Positions 1 to 7,793 are shown, counted from the first letter of the stretch. The stretch: DNA of 27,800 nucleotides from Paraktedonobacter sp035294465 (GCA_035294465.1 DATGKW010000131.1:1-27800); one strand, 5' to 3'. A program made the numbers and translations. Notes: a model not told the origin generated them from the sequence alone.

Positions 1-47
1 TGCTGATATCGGCGACGACTCCATCCGCCACCGACATCAGATTTCAT

Positions 48-2465
48 CTAAAACGCGACATCGCCATACACAATGCCAAAGCCATTTGTGCCCATATAGA
101 CGCGTCCGAAGATGCGTGGATCGCCAGTGATGGTGGTAATGGTCGCGTACTGGTGCTCGTCGTCGTTAATACGTATCCAGTGGCGGCCACCATCGTCTGA
201 GCGATAGATGCCGTAGACACCGTGAATAGTTGCGTTGGTGTACACGGCCACATATGGCCGTCCCGGCGCGGCTTTGCCGAAGCCAACTTTATCGGCTGTG
301 GTCACGCCTGGCAGCTGAGTGAAAGTCGCACCCCCATCGGTCGAGTGCCAGAGTCCATAGGCGTTGCCCGCGCTGCCGCCCGCGACCCAGACATCGCCTT
401 CGTGGCCGGGCACAGCCTTGACCACAACATTATCGCCCGCCCTGGGCAGGCCAGTCGCGGTGCTAGCGGTGAAGGTCGCTCCTCCATCGGCGCTGAACCA
501 GAACTGGCCGTTGCCATAGGCATAGAACCTGAGTGGATTCACACGATCGGAGGCCACATAGGAGTTTTTCGGCACATTCGCCGAGGCAATCCAGGTCGTT
601 CCTTGATCGGTCGAGTACGAGACGGCAGCGCCCGGCGGCGCCCAGAGCACCCGGCTGCCATCTGCTGCCGCCGCGACCGAGCCGCCATTGCTGGAAATGC
701 CGGGGATATCGGTTGCGCCAGCAATCCAGGTTGTGCCGCCATCAGTGGTGAAGGCGCTGCTGGTACTGCTGCCACTGCCGTAGCCAACGCGCACGATGAA
801 GTTTGGATTGAGTTCGGCATAGTCGATAGCCGCTTCTGAACCAACATAGGGAACGGTGTACATCTCGGCAGGTGATTTCGTCAGATCGTCGTGACGGAAG
901 CCGCCGTTGTCGGACAGAACGCTGTAGAGATGCGCGTTCGCCGGCGGGCTGATCAAGCCCTGCACGGCATGCTCTTCGATGCCCAGCGCTGTGCTTTTGA
1001 TCGCCACGAGGCCGCCGCTATCCCACGCGGTGAGATTGTTGGTCGCATAGAGAGTAGCGCCCGTGCCATACATCATGCGGTCTGAGTTAAATGGATCGAT
1101 GTTCAGACCCTCCATCATCCAGCCGACTTTGACGGCAGGAACAGGTGGGGTCGGATTGGTATCACCAAAGTTGAGCCAGGGAGCATTCGATACGTCGATG
1201 GTGTAGGACAGGTTGCGGTTGGGGTAGCTGCCCCAGGTCCAGATGGGTTTCCAGGTCGCACCGCCATCCGTTGTGCGGAAGAGTTGCCCATCCGGCCACC
1301 ACGAGTTGACCGCCGCAACTACCAGCGTGCCGGGATGCTGCATATCGACGCCCAGGCCGCCGTACCCGAAGTAGTCGTCTGAGCTATCGGAACCGGGCAC
1401 CGGGCTGATCAGCGTCCAGGTATTCGTGCCAGGTACATATTTCCAGACATCGCCGTGCCCGCCATTGTACGGGCCTTCCCAATCACTGTATGTCACATAG
1501 AGCGTGCCCTGTGAATCCAGCTTACCCTGGTGTGGCAAGAAGCCGGTTGTCGGGTTGCTGCTAAGATCCCAGGTGGCACCGCCCGTCATCGTGACGGTGG
1601 TCCCGCTTACCGTGGAGACCGGCTGGCCAGGGATGGGCGCCCAGGTCTCGCCGCCATCGGTGCTGCGATAAATGTTGCTGGCGCCGGGCCGGTTATCCGC
1701 GACTCCGACATAGATGGTCTGTGTGGGCCTGCCGGGCCTGCCGCTCGCCGGATCGAACGTTACCCAGACAACCCCAATCGGATCGCTCGAATAGCCGCTG
1801 GGGTCGCCGGGATTTTCGGCGAAAGGGCCAGTGTCTGGAAAGTTCGTGACCTTGCTCCAGGTTACGCCATGATCCATGCTCCTCCATAGCCCATTGCCGC
1901 TGCGCGCGCCAAAGTAGAGAATAGAGTTCTTGTTGGGATCAATTGCCAGGCGTTCGCTCATGCCGCGACCGGGCATATTGCCGCCCATCTTGAATGGCAT
2001 TGGCGTTTGCCGGAAAGTCCTGCCATAATCATCCGAGCGCAAGATCGCGCCATTCATACTCGTCCACGAGTTCGTGTATGTGCCAGCAGCGATGTAGAGG
2101 CGGTTGGGTTCGACCGGATCGGTGGCCAGGCTCTCCACGCCCGATAAATTCCAGTTAGCAGCATCAACCCAGGCCAGCAGCTGCGTCCAGGTTTCGGTGG
2201 AAGGATTCCAGCGATAGGCGCCGCCAATATCCGTGCGAGCGTAGATCAGATCTTTCTCCTTGTGGCTGAAAATAACATCGACGACAAAGCCGCCGCCCCC
2301 GCCTGTAACAACATTTCTCCAGAAATATGGCTGGAACGCGTTATCTGCCGACCCAGCGTAGGCCGTCTTCCACAGGGAGGAAGCCAGGACAGAACCAAAT
2401 GGAAAAGCATACAATGCATTGCACGTGTATTTGAGCAACATACGACGCGAGAGAATGGAAGCCAT
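48..2465 (-). CDS. Secreted GH74 xyloglucanase/endoglucanase
   Basis: This is a glycoside hydrolase family 74 enzyme, which cleaves the beta-1,4-glucan backbone of xyloglucan outside the cell. The 805-residue protein has a signal peptide with SRRMLLK at residues 6-12, close to the twin-arginine consensus, and a likely AYA cleavage site near residue 37. The family signature GGGGGFV...ARTDIGGAYRW follows at 55-86, and Asp79 matches the catalytic base. SDNGGFRHDDL at 518-528 supplies the catalytic acid, Asp519. At least nine Asp-box repeats of the type S-D-x-G-x-T-W (for example around 143, 196, 268 and 398) indicate the two seven-bladed propellers of the family. No carbohydrate-binding module follows. 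The start is fixed by AAAGGAG seven bases upstream. The gene lies downstream of the GH12 gene and is probably co-transcribed with it. Family call is firm; substrate is inferred. Confidence 0.93.
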   Translation of the reverse strand: MASILSRRMLLKYTCNALYAFPFGSVLASSLWKTAYAGSADNAFQPYFWRNVVTGGGGGFVVDVIFSHKEKDLIYARTDIGGAYRWNPSTETWTQLLAWVDAANWNLSGVESLATDPVEPNRLYIAAGTYTNSWTSMNGAILRSDDYGRTFRQTPMPFKMGGNMPGRGMSERLAIDPNKNSILYFGARSGNGLWRSMDHGVTWSKVTNFPDTGPFAENPGDPSGYSSDPIGVVWVTFDPASGRPGRPTQTIYVGVADNRPGASNIYRSTDGGETWAPIPGQPVSTVSGTTVTMTGGATWDLSSNPTTGFLPHQGKLDSQGTLYVTYSDWEGPYNGGHGDVWKYVPGTNTWTLISPVPGSDSSDDYFGYGGLGVDMQHPGTLVVAAVNSWWPDGQLFRTTDGGATWKPIWTWGSYPNRNLSYTIDVSNAPWLNFGDTNPTPPVPAVKVGWMMEGLNIDPFNSDRMMYGTGATLYATNNLTAWDSGGLVAIKSTALGIEEHAVQGLISPPANAHLYSVLSDNGGFRHDDLTKSPAEMYTVPYVGSEAAIDYAELNPNFIVRVGYGSGSSTSSAFTTDGGTTWIAGATDIPGISSNGGSVAAAADGSRVLWAPPGAAVSYSTDQGTTWIASANVPKNSYVASDRVNPLRFYAYGNGQFWFSADGGATFTASTATGLPRAGDNVVVKAVPGHEGDVWVAGGSAGNAYGLWHSTDGGATFTQLPGVTTADKVGFGKAAPGRPYVAVYTNATIHGVYGIYRSDDGGRHWIRINDDEHQYATITTITGDPRIFGRVYMGTNGFGIVYGDVAF

Positions 2466-2516
2466 TATCTAGCTCCTTTCATCAATTATAATGAATAAAC
2501 GCTTATGAACCAATAA

Positions 2517-2580
2517 GTGGAGCGACACTGTTTACCAGCGCCGGTGGAACTACCGGCGCAGGCAAGCAGCGTCGCTCCAC
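2517..2580 (-). terminator. Long intercistronic hairpin between GH12 and GH74
   Basis: The two 29-base arms (2517-2545 and 2552-2580) pair at 25 of 29 positions around a 6-base loop. The outer ten bases, GTGGAGCGAC, and the inner GCGCCGGT pair perfectly. It follows the GH12 stop by 13 bases and precedes the GH74 start by about 50. The downstream T-run on the minus strand is weak (TTATTGG), so it may be a partial terminator or an mRNA-stabilising structure that sets different amounts of the two enzymes. Confidence 0.75.
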
Positions 2581-2593
2581 TCACTTGTTCACA

Positions 2594-3292
2594 TCAGCTA
2601 TATGAAGCAGTGAAGTTGTTCGCGACAAAATTCAGTCCGCCGCTTGACGACGTAATTTCAAAGCCGAACTGGACCTGGCTCAGCGTGACATTTCCGTACC
2701 AGCCCTTGCTCTCTATCCAGTCAAGCACGGCCAGGACGTTGACCGTTCCAGAAGTAGAATAACCTGTATTGACGAACGAGAATACAGGATTGGAGCCGTT
2801 GGAGCCGCTATAGACATTCCAGTTGTAGTTGCCAACCGAGACGTTGGTCTGGTACGACCCAAGTGGCCCTACAGCGCCTGTTTTGTTCATCCATAACATA
2901 ATCTCGTAGGAAGAGCCGTTCGCCCAGATATCATACGCGGTTTCATAGGCCCCACTGCCGGGGACACTCACGTTAAAGTTGCTTGAAACACTATGGAGCG
3001 AACTCAGGCTTTTTCCAACGCTTATACCATCGTGGGGATAGGACTTGACTCCACCGGTGTTGGGCTGGTTCGACCAGACGCCCCAATTGGTGCCCGAATT
3101 GGCCCAGATGGTCTGCGGCCCGGCCCCACTGCCCCATACATCGTTATTGAGCGTGTAAGCTCCATCCGTCCAGGAACCAAACGGAGCCGATGACGACCAG
3201 ACGGCAGCGTAGGCAGTACTGACCATAAGCGCAACGGTAAGCATCAGAGCAATGAACAAAGCAGGGACAAAGCGGCGGGTGAGTTTAAGCAT
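2594..3292 (-). CDS. Secreted GH12 endoglucanase / xyloglucanase
   Basis: This is a single-domain glycoside hydrolase family 12 enzyme of 232 residues that hydrolyses beta-1,4-glucan or xyloglucan with retention. A Sec-type signal peptide (MLKLTRRFVP followed by a hydrophobic core) ends at AYA, residue 29. The jelly-roll domain carries YEIMLWM at 129-135, with Glu130 as nucleophile, and FGFEITSSSGG at 209-219, with Glu212 as acid/base. Both residues sit where the family has them. The length fits a bare catalytic domain without a binding module. AGGAGAAGG lies just upstream of the ATG. It is the first gene of an operon with the GH74 gene and has a strong promoter with two LacI-type operators. 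Endoglucanase and xyloglucanase members cannot be separated by eye. Confidence 0.93.
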   Translation of the reverse strand: MLKLTRRFVPALFIALMLTVALMVSTAYAAVWSSSAPFGSWTDGAYTLNNDVWGSGAGPQTIWANSGTNWGVWSNQPNTGGVKSYPHDGISVGKSLSSLHSVSSNFNVSVPGSGAYETAYDIWANGSSYEIMLWMNKTGAVGPLGSYQTNVSVGNYNWNVYSGSNGSNPVFSFVNTGYSTSGTVNVLAVLDWIESKGWYGNVTLSQVQFGFEITSSSGGLNFVANNFTASYS

Positions 3293-3401
3293 GAAGCCTT
3301 CTCCTCTCTGCTGCCTTAGCAGGTTTCACACGGAAGACATGACATACGGATGATCGGTCCTGAGCATGCTGCAGCTACACGATTCACGGCGAATCTGGTT
3401 T

Positions 3402-3429
3402 TGGGAGCGCTCCCATGGTATCGCTCCCA
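3402..3429 (-). promoter_or_regulatory. Two abutting LacI-family (CelR/CebR-type) operators
   Basis: TGGGAGCGCTCCCA at 3402-3415 is a perfect 14-bp palindrome and is identical to the known operator of the cellulose regulators CelR (Thermobifida) and CebR (Streptomyces). TGGTATCGCTCCCA at 3416-3429 directly abuts it and matches the same box at 12 of 14 positions. Both lie just downstream of the -10 box of the GH12-GH74 promoter, over the expected transcription start, so a bound repressor would block initiation. The likely binder is a LacI-family protein, possibly the one encoded at 21301-22401. Confidence 0.85.
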
Positions 3430-3431
3430 TA

Positions 3432-3461
3432 AGTATACTCAAGATTATTTCCCTTTGTCAA
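3432..3461 (-). promoter_or_regulatory. Sigma-70-type promoter of the GH12-GH74 operon
   Basis: On the minus strand TTGACA (3456-3461) is followed after 18 bases by TATACT (3432-3437). The transcript would start near 3425, inside the operators, giving a 5' leader of about 130 bases before the GH12 start. Confidence 0.8.
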
Positions 3462-3497
3462 GGGATTGAAGAAGAGAAACAGGAAGATCTCCGCTAT

Positions 3498-3548
3498 TTG
3501 AGCAAAGGCAGCACTTTCTCTTTCACTTTACCGCTCAGCCAGGGCTAA
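3498..3548 (+). pseudogene. Possible relic of a histidine kinase C-terminus
   Basis: An open frame ending in TAA at 3546-3548 reads SKGSTFSFTLPLSQG. KGSTFSFTLPL is the typical last strand of histidine kinase ATPase domains. Nothing upstream in this frame resembles the rest of a kinase, and the GH12 promoter lies immediately upstream. It may be the leftover end of a deleted gene. The match is short, so chance is possible. Confidence 0.3.
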
Positions 3549-4207
3549 CCCGCAAGCGATTGAGAACGCTCGGCCTGCTCCAGCAGATCATGGACTTCCT
3601 GGTCAGAAGTCTGTGAGAAGTCGCGATACCATCGGCCAACGCCATACAATGGCTCAGGTGTATAAACACAGATAACCTCATCGGCCTCCTTGCGAAAGGA
3701 CTCATAGACCACCGGTGCGGCTACCGGTACAGCGACCACCAGGCGTGCTGGCTGCTGGCTGCGAACCGCTCGCGCCGCCGCGCGCATAGAAGCGCCTGTC
3801 GCTAGCCCATCATCAACCAGAATGACGACGCGGCCCCGGAGATCAGGAGGCAGGCGATCATCTCGATAGAGCCGCTCGCGCCGTGCCAATTCGCTCTGCT
3901 CCTGTTGCGTGACGCGCTCGATAGTTCGCTCAGAGATATGCAATCCCTCTATCACATCATCGTTGAGCACCCGAACGTTTCCCGTAGCAATGGCCCCCAA
4001 AGCTAACTCCTCTTCCCCAGGCACCCCAAGCTTTCTGACCAGAAAGACATCGAGAGGCACATGCAGATGGCTGGCAACAGCGAAGCCTACCGGCACTCCG
4101 CCACGCGGCAGAGCCAGCACCAGCACATCCCGGCGATTAGCATACTCCTGCAAATGAGCTGCCAACTGCTGACCAGCGTCAAAGCGATCTTGATACACTC
4201 CACCCAT
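3545..4207 (-). CDS. Phosphoribosyltransferase-domain protein
   Basis: This 220-residue type I phosphoribosyltransferase-fold protein has the PRPP-binding loop VILVDDGLATGAS at 128-140 and an upstream PRGGVPVG stretch at 34-41. The fold normally transfers a ribose-phosphate group from PRPP to a base, but this subfamily has no assigned substrate. The ATG at 4207 is preferred over codons further upstream because GAGGAGAAGG lies just before it. The gene is 89 bases downstream of an alpha/beta hydrolase on the same strand. The two resemble the halves of the fused mycobacterial protein Rv0571c (phosphoribosyltransferase plus dienelactone hydrolase), which suggests a joint role. Fold assignment is firm; function is unknown. 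Confidence 0.85.
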   Translation of the reverse strand: MGGVYQDRFDAGQQLAAHLQEYANRRDVLVLALPRGGVPVGFAVASHLHVPLDVFLVRKLGVPGEEELALGAIATGNVRVLNDDVIEGLHISERTIERVTQQEQSELARRERLYRDDRLPPDLRGRVVILVDDGLATGASMRAAARAVRSQQPARLVVAVPVAAPVVYESFRKEADEVICVYTPEPLYGVGRWYRDFSQTSDQEVHDLLEQAERSQSLAG

Positions 4208-4296
4208 ATGCCCCTTCTCCTCTCTTGCGTCCATAATCCAGCGTACCCCAAATGGCGAGATTATTTCCATCTATTCCACTATATGACATAAAAACT

Positions 4297-4983
4297 CTAT
4301 GCCGGGTTCTCTGGTGTTTCGCGCAAGTAGCGGATAAACCACCGCTGTGCATGGAGTGCAACCTGCTCCAGCGTTCCAGGCTCCTCAAAGAGATGCGTGG
4401 CCCCGGAGACAAGCTCAAGCCGTTTCTCTCCTTTGAGCAAGGAGCAAGCTCGCCGATTGAGTTCGATCACCTGCGAATCGCGCGCGCCAACTAGCAGGAG
4501 TGTCGGTGTCCAGACGCGTGAAAGGGCGTCCCCGGCGAGATCGGGACGGCCGCCGCGAGAGACTATTGCCCCCACCAGGTGAGGAAGCTCAGCGGCAGCC
4601 ACCAGCGCCGCTGCTGCTCCCGTGCTGGCCCCGAAATAGCCAATCTTCAATGGCGATGTTGCCGGGGTGGTCATCAGCCAGTTAGTCGCCTTGACCACCC
4701 TTTTACTAAGCAGAGAAATATCAAAGCGCAGGTGCGCGGTGATTCGCTCCTGCTCCTCTTCCTGGAGAGTGAGTAGATCAAAGAGCAAAGTCGCCAGGCC
4801 CGTCTGCTGCAAAACCCTCGCCACGAACTGGTTGCGTGGGCTGTGCCGGCTGCTCCCGCTCCCATGCGCGAACAGAACTATCGCACGTGCATGCTCAGGA
4901 AGCGTCAACAGCCCTTCCAATGTCACGGTTTCGCTGATTGATATTTGACAGGGCTGTGTTGTTTCATGAGACAGGTTCTCCAT
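4297..4983 (-). CDS. Dienelactone-hydrolase-like alpha/beta hydrolase
   Basis: This 228-residue cytoplasmic alpha/beta hydrolase has no signal peptide. FAHGSGSSRHSPRN at 38-51 forms the oxyanion region. The nucleophile elbow GASTG at 118-122 gives Ser120, LLVGARDSQVI gives Asp169, and SGATHLFEEPGTLE gives His197, so the catalytic triad is complete. It is shorter than classical dienelactone hydrolases and resembles the hydrolase half of phosphoribosyltransferase-hydrolase fusion proteins. GAGAGGG precedes the ATG. It is the first gene of a two-gene unit with the phosphoribosyltransferase. The natural ester or lactone substrate cannot be read from the sequence. Confidence 0.85.
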   Translation of the reverse strand: MENLSHETTQPCQISISETVTLEGLLTLPEHARAIVLFAHGSGSSRHSPRNQFVARVLQQTGLATLLFDLLTLQEEEQERITAHLRFDISLLSKRVVKATNWLMTTPATSPLKIGYFGASTGAAAALVAAAELPHLVGAIVSRGGRPDLAGDALSRVWTPTLLLVGARDSQVIELNRRACSLLKGEKRLELVSGATHLFEEPGTLEQVALHAQRWFIRYLRETPENPA

Positions 4984-5185
4984 TTTCGCCCTCTCGCATT
5001 CTCACCGGCAGAATGAACATCCCCCGTGCAATTGTCCCGTTTGTGTTAAGCACCAGAAGGAGTATACCCCCCATATATAAGGCACGCTGACAAAACAAGA
5101 AACGTGACTCAACCGTTCTCACTCCCGGTCAGAGGAGATCTGCTTTTCCTGGCATGGTTTCCTCGCGCCTGCTGTAGAGGTTCCA

Positions 5186-7192
5186 TCAATCTGGTTCAGA
5201 AGAGGGCGGCGAGAGCTTCTCGACCTTCTCCTTACTATGCGGGCGGAAAAGCACGCGCAGGCGCAGGACGCGTTCGCGGTGCCTTTCTTCCTCCAGACTG
5301 CGTGCCCTGGCCTTGAGCAGGTCATTCAGCGAGACCATCCCCACCAGCTTTTTTGGATTGCTGCGCTCCACCACCGGTAGACGCGTGAACCCTGTCTCTG
5401 CCATACGGTAGACGGCCACGCGCAGAGGCTCGTCAGGATAAGCCACGACGGGATTAAGGTGCTGCAACTGAAGCGGTGGAGCTTGTTCACCTGAACCGGC
5501 AGGCTGCCCTTCCACGTGATTTCCATCTTTCTTAGCCAGCTCATTGACAGCCGTCGCCAACACGGCGCTCTGCGCCTGCCGAGAACCATCGTCCGTCCCG
5601 CCCAGTTCTCTCTGAAGATGGAGAAGATCCTTGCGCGTCATAACTCCCTGCAACGCTCCCTCAGCGTCGAGAATCGGGTAGAGCCGCTGCAGATGCTCAG
5701 TTGAAGCGTTATCACCTCCATGCAGAATCCTGGCCAGATCTCGCTGGGTTAGCGTATCAGGCAACGCCGCGATATTGGTGCGCATCACCTCGCGCACAAA
5801 AATGATTTCCAGCGGATCAACCGCGTACTCGCTACTGAGATGGTAGCCTCGCCGGCTCACCTTTTCCGTGAGAATAGAGCGGCGCATCACCAGCACAGTG
5901 AACGCGTAAGCGACCATCACCGTGACCAGCAGGGGCATCAGCATATTCACATCGTGAGTCAGTTCCAGCATAAAGATGACGCCGGTCAACGGCGAACGCA
6001 GGGTTCCGCCCAGGACAGCTCCCATGGCAACCATAGGCCAGAACCCCGGACCCAGGTTGGGCAGGAAGAACGAAGCCAGTCCGCCGAGCGCACCGCCCAT
6101 CATCAACAGTGGCGCCAGCACACCCCCGGAGGTGCCCGAACCCAGCGAGACAGACCAGATAATCGACTTGACCAGCAGGAGACCAATCAGCAATTGCAGG
6201 GTATACTGGCCTTGCAGCAAGGCACCTATCATATCATAGCCAACACCGAGGGCCTGTGGATAGACGAGTCCGCCGAGGCCAATGACCAGGCCCCCGATAG
6301 CCGGCCACCACATCCAGTGGATCGGCAGGCGACGAAAGGCGTCTTCGCTGGCATAAACAGCCATCGTCAGTAGCGAGGAGAGCACGCCGACCAGCGCACC
6401 AAGCAGCATGCAGGCCAGAATGTTCAGCGGGCCAATAAAGGCGGGGTGTGGCACTACCGGAAAAAGCGGTCCCATGCCAATAAGATAGCGACGGAGCACA
6501 TCAGCAGTCACACTAGCCAGGGCTACGGGTATCAAGCTACGCGGTTTCCACTCAAAGAGCAGCACTTCTACCGCCAGCAGTACCGAGGCTACCGGTGCAG
6601 CGAAAGTGGCCGACATGCCTGCGGCCGCACCCGCAACCAGCAGAGTTTTGCGCTCAGCACTGCTGAGGCGAAAGAATTGTGCGATCATCGAGCCGAAGGC
6701 GCCCCCGGTCATGATGATAGGCCCCTCTGCTCCAAACGGCCCGCCAGAACCAATCGAGATAGCCGAAGAGAGGGGCTTAAGCAGAGCCACCCTGGGTTCG
6801 ATCTTGCTGCCGTTGATCAGAATGGATTCGAGAGCCTCCGGGATGCCATGCCCGCGAATGCGCTCAGAGCCGTAGCGGGCCATCACTCCAATGATCAGCG
6901 CGCCGATGATCGGCACAAAAATTTCTAAGGGACCCAGGTGATTGCCAGCGGGCGAAACCAGAGCGGTGCCCCAGCGCTGGAAGAAAAAGAGATTGGTAAA
7001 CAGACCAATGAGCCGCAGCAAGGCCAGCGCTACTACGGCCCCAAGCGCGCCGATCACAATGGCAAATAGCGAAAGCAGTACGACGCGCGGGGTAGTGGTG
7101 AAATCGCCGAGTTTGCCCAGTGCTTCCTGATTGCCCAAACGACCGATTCTTTGGAGCAGATTATGCCAGAGTTGAGAAAACGAAAAAACCAT
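5186..7192 (-). CDS. ClC-family chloride channel/transporter with two CBS domains
   Basis: This 668-residue membrane protein moves chloride or a similar anion across the membrane. The ClC core (about 35-445) has the three selectivity signatures: GHGIPEALES at 114-123, GSGGPFGAEGP at 148-158 with the gating glutamate Glu156, and GSGTSGGVLAP further on. The position equivalent to the internal proton glutamate of E. coli ClC (Glu203) is Val210. That is the state of ClC channels rather than strict proton exchangers, so the mode is uncertain. A cytoplasmic tail carries two CBS domains (about 465-535 and 570-635), with a low-complexity linker between them. These normally bind adenine nucleotides. 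AGGAG precedes the start, and the stop of the marR gene is 8 bases upstream, so the two form an operon. Confidence 0.92.
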   Translation of the reverse strand: MVFSFSQLWHNLLQRIGRLGNQEALGKLGDFTTTPRVVLLSLFAIVIGALGAVVALALLRLIGLFTNLFFFQRWGTALVSPAGNHLGPLEIFVPIIGALIIGVMARYGSERIRGHGIPEALESILINGSKIEPRVALLKPLSSAISIGSGGPFGAEGPIIMTGGAFGSMIAQFFRLSSAERKTLLVAGAAAGMSATFAAPVASVLLAVEVLLFEWKPRSLIPVALASVTADVLRRYLIGMGPLFPVVPHPAFIGPLNILACMLLGALVGVLSSLLTMAVYASEDAFRRLPIHWMWWPAIGGLVIGLGGLVYPQALGVGYDMIGALLQGQYTLQLLIGLLLVKSIIWSVSLGSGTSGGVLAPLLMMGGALGGLASFFLPNLGPGFWPMVAMGAVLGGTLRSPLTGVIFMLELTHDVNMLMPLLVTVMVAYAFTVLVMRRSILTEKVSRRGYHLSSEYAVDPLEIIFVREVMRTNIAALPDTLTQRDLARILHGGDNASTEHLQRLYPILDAEGALQGVMTRKDLLHLQRELGGTDDGSRQAQSAVLATAVNELAKKDGNHVEGQPAGSGEQAPPLQLQHLNPVVAYPDEPLRVAVYRMAETGFTRLPVVERSNPKKLVGMVSLNDLLKARARSLEEERHRERVLRLRVLFRPHSKEKVEKLSPPSSEPD

Positions 7193-7200
7193 TTTTACTC

Positions 7201-7638
7201 CTACTCCTTTGTCCTGCTCTGACTCACCGTAAGCGCGTCAAGTGCTCGGACAAGTGCGGGTCCTGTAGTGCGCAGTTCTGTGAGGTGAAGTAAAGCCAGT
7301 CTCTTGAGCAACCCCTCCCCATGACCGGTCAGGTGAACCAGGACGCGCCGCTGATCGTTCGGATCGCGCTGGCGTTCCAGTAAGCCCCGCCCGGCCATGC
7401 GGTCGATTAATTCAACGGTGCTATGATGCTGAAGCTGCAAGCGCTCGGCCAATTCTCCAACACTCGCTATTCTCCCAGCCGGCAAGCCTCTAATTGCGAG
7501 CAACAACTGATACTGCTGCGGCTCCAGTCCGGCTGCTCTGGCTTCTTGCTCACTAAAATGGACAAAGCGGCGGAGCTGATAACGGAATTCTGCCAGCGCT
7601 TGATACTCGGCCTGAGAAAGGTCAAAATCAGCCTTCAT
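7201..7638 (-). CDS. MarR-family transcriptional regulator
   Basis: This 145-residue winged helix-turn-helix repressor has its DNA-binding region at about 58-105 (SVGELAERLQLQHHSTVELIDRM) and a wing DPNDQRRVLVHLT with the conserved Asp and Arg residues. The ATG at 7638 is chosen because GGGAGGG lies seven bases upstream; in-frame codons further upstream lack a site and would lie across the operator. The gene is followed after 8 bases by the ClC gene. A 17-bp palindrome (7660-7676) lies just upstream and a matching one (7777-7793) lies at the divergent promoter. This suggests autoregulation and control of the acetate permease. The ligand is unknown; MarR proteins often sense weak acids or phenolics. 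Confidence 0.9.
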   Translation of the reverse strand: MKADFDLSQAEYQALAEFRYQLRRFVHFSEQEARAAGLEPQQYQLLLAIRGLPAGRIASVGELAERLQLQHHSTVELIDRMAGRGLLERQRDPNDQRRVLVHLTGHGEGLLKRLALLHLTELRTTGPALVRALDALTVSQSRTKE

Positions 7639-7659
7639 CAGTCCCTCCCTTTTGTTATT

Positions 7660-7676
7660 ATATCGTGACACGACAT
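7660..7676 (-). promoter_or_regulatory. MarR-type operator at the marR-ClC promoter
   Basis: ATATCGTGACACGACAT is a near-palindrome that keeps the same ATATCG-N5-CGAYAT layout as the second site at 7777-7793. It lies between the marR promoter and the marR ribosome binding site, as expected for autorepression. Confidence 0.75.
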
Positions 7677-7680
7677 AAAA

Positions 7681-7709
7681 AGCGTACAACGAAAAGGAGC
7701 ATTTGTCAA
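7681..7709 (-). promoter_or_regulatory. Promoter of marR-ClC
   Basis: On the minus strand a perfect TTGACA (7704-7709) is followed after 17 bases by TACGCT (7681-7686), a weak -10. The MarR palindrome lies directly downstream. Confidence 0.55.
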
Positions 7710-7741
7710 GGAACTTTCCCAAGAAAAGAAAAGGCGTGCCC

Positions 7742-7770
7742 TTGACATCCTGTTTTTGCTATGTTATGAT
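7742..7770 (+). promoter_or_regulatory. Promoter of the acetate permease leader
   Basis: TTGACA (7742-7747) and TATGAT (7765-7770) are 17 bases apart, a near-consensus sigma-70 promoter. The transcript would start near 7777, inside the MarR-type palindrome. Confidence 0.8.
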
Positions 7771-7776
7771 TAGTAT

Positions 7777-7793
7777 ATATCGTGATGCGATAT
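7777..7793 (+). promoter_or_regulatory. MarR-type operator at the permease promoter
   Basis: ATATCGTGATGCGATAT has perfect 6-bp arms (ATATCG/CGATAT) separated by 5 bases. It shares its layout and most bases with the site before marR. It covers the expected start of the plus-strand transcript, so binding would repress it. Confidence 0.78.

Noticed and set aside
48..2465. Reading the Asp-box repeats as a sialidase
   Set aside because: The ARTDIGGAYRW and SDNGGFRHDDL motifs are specific to GH74; sialidase FRIP and arginine-triad motifs are absent.
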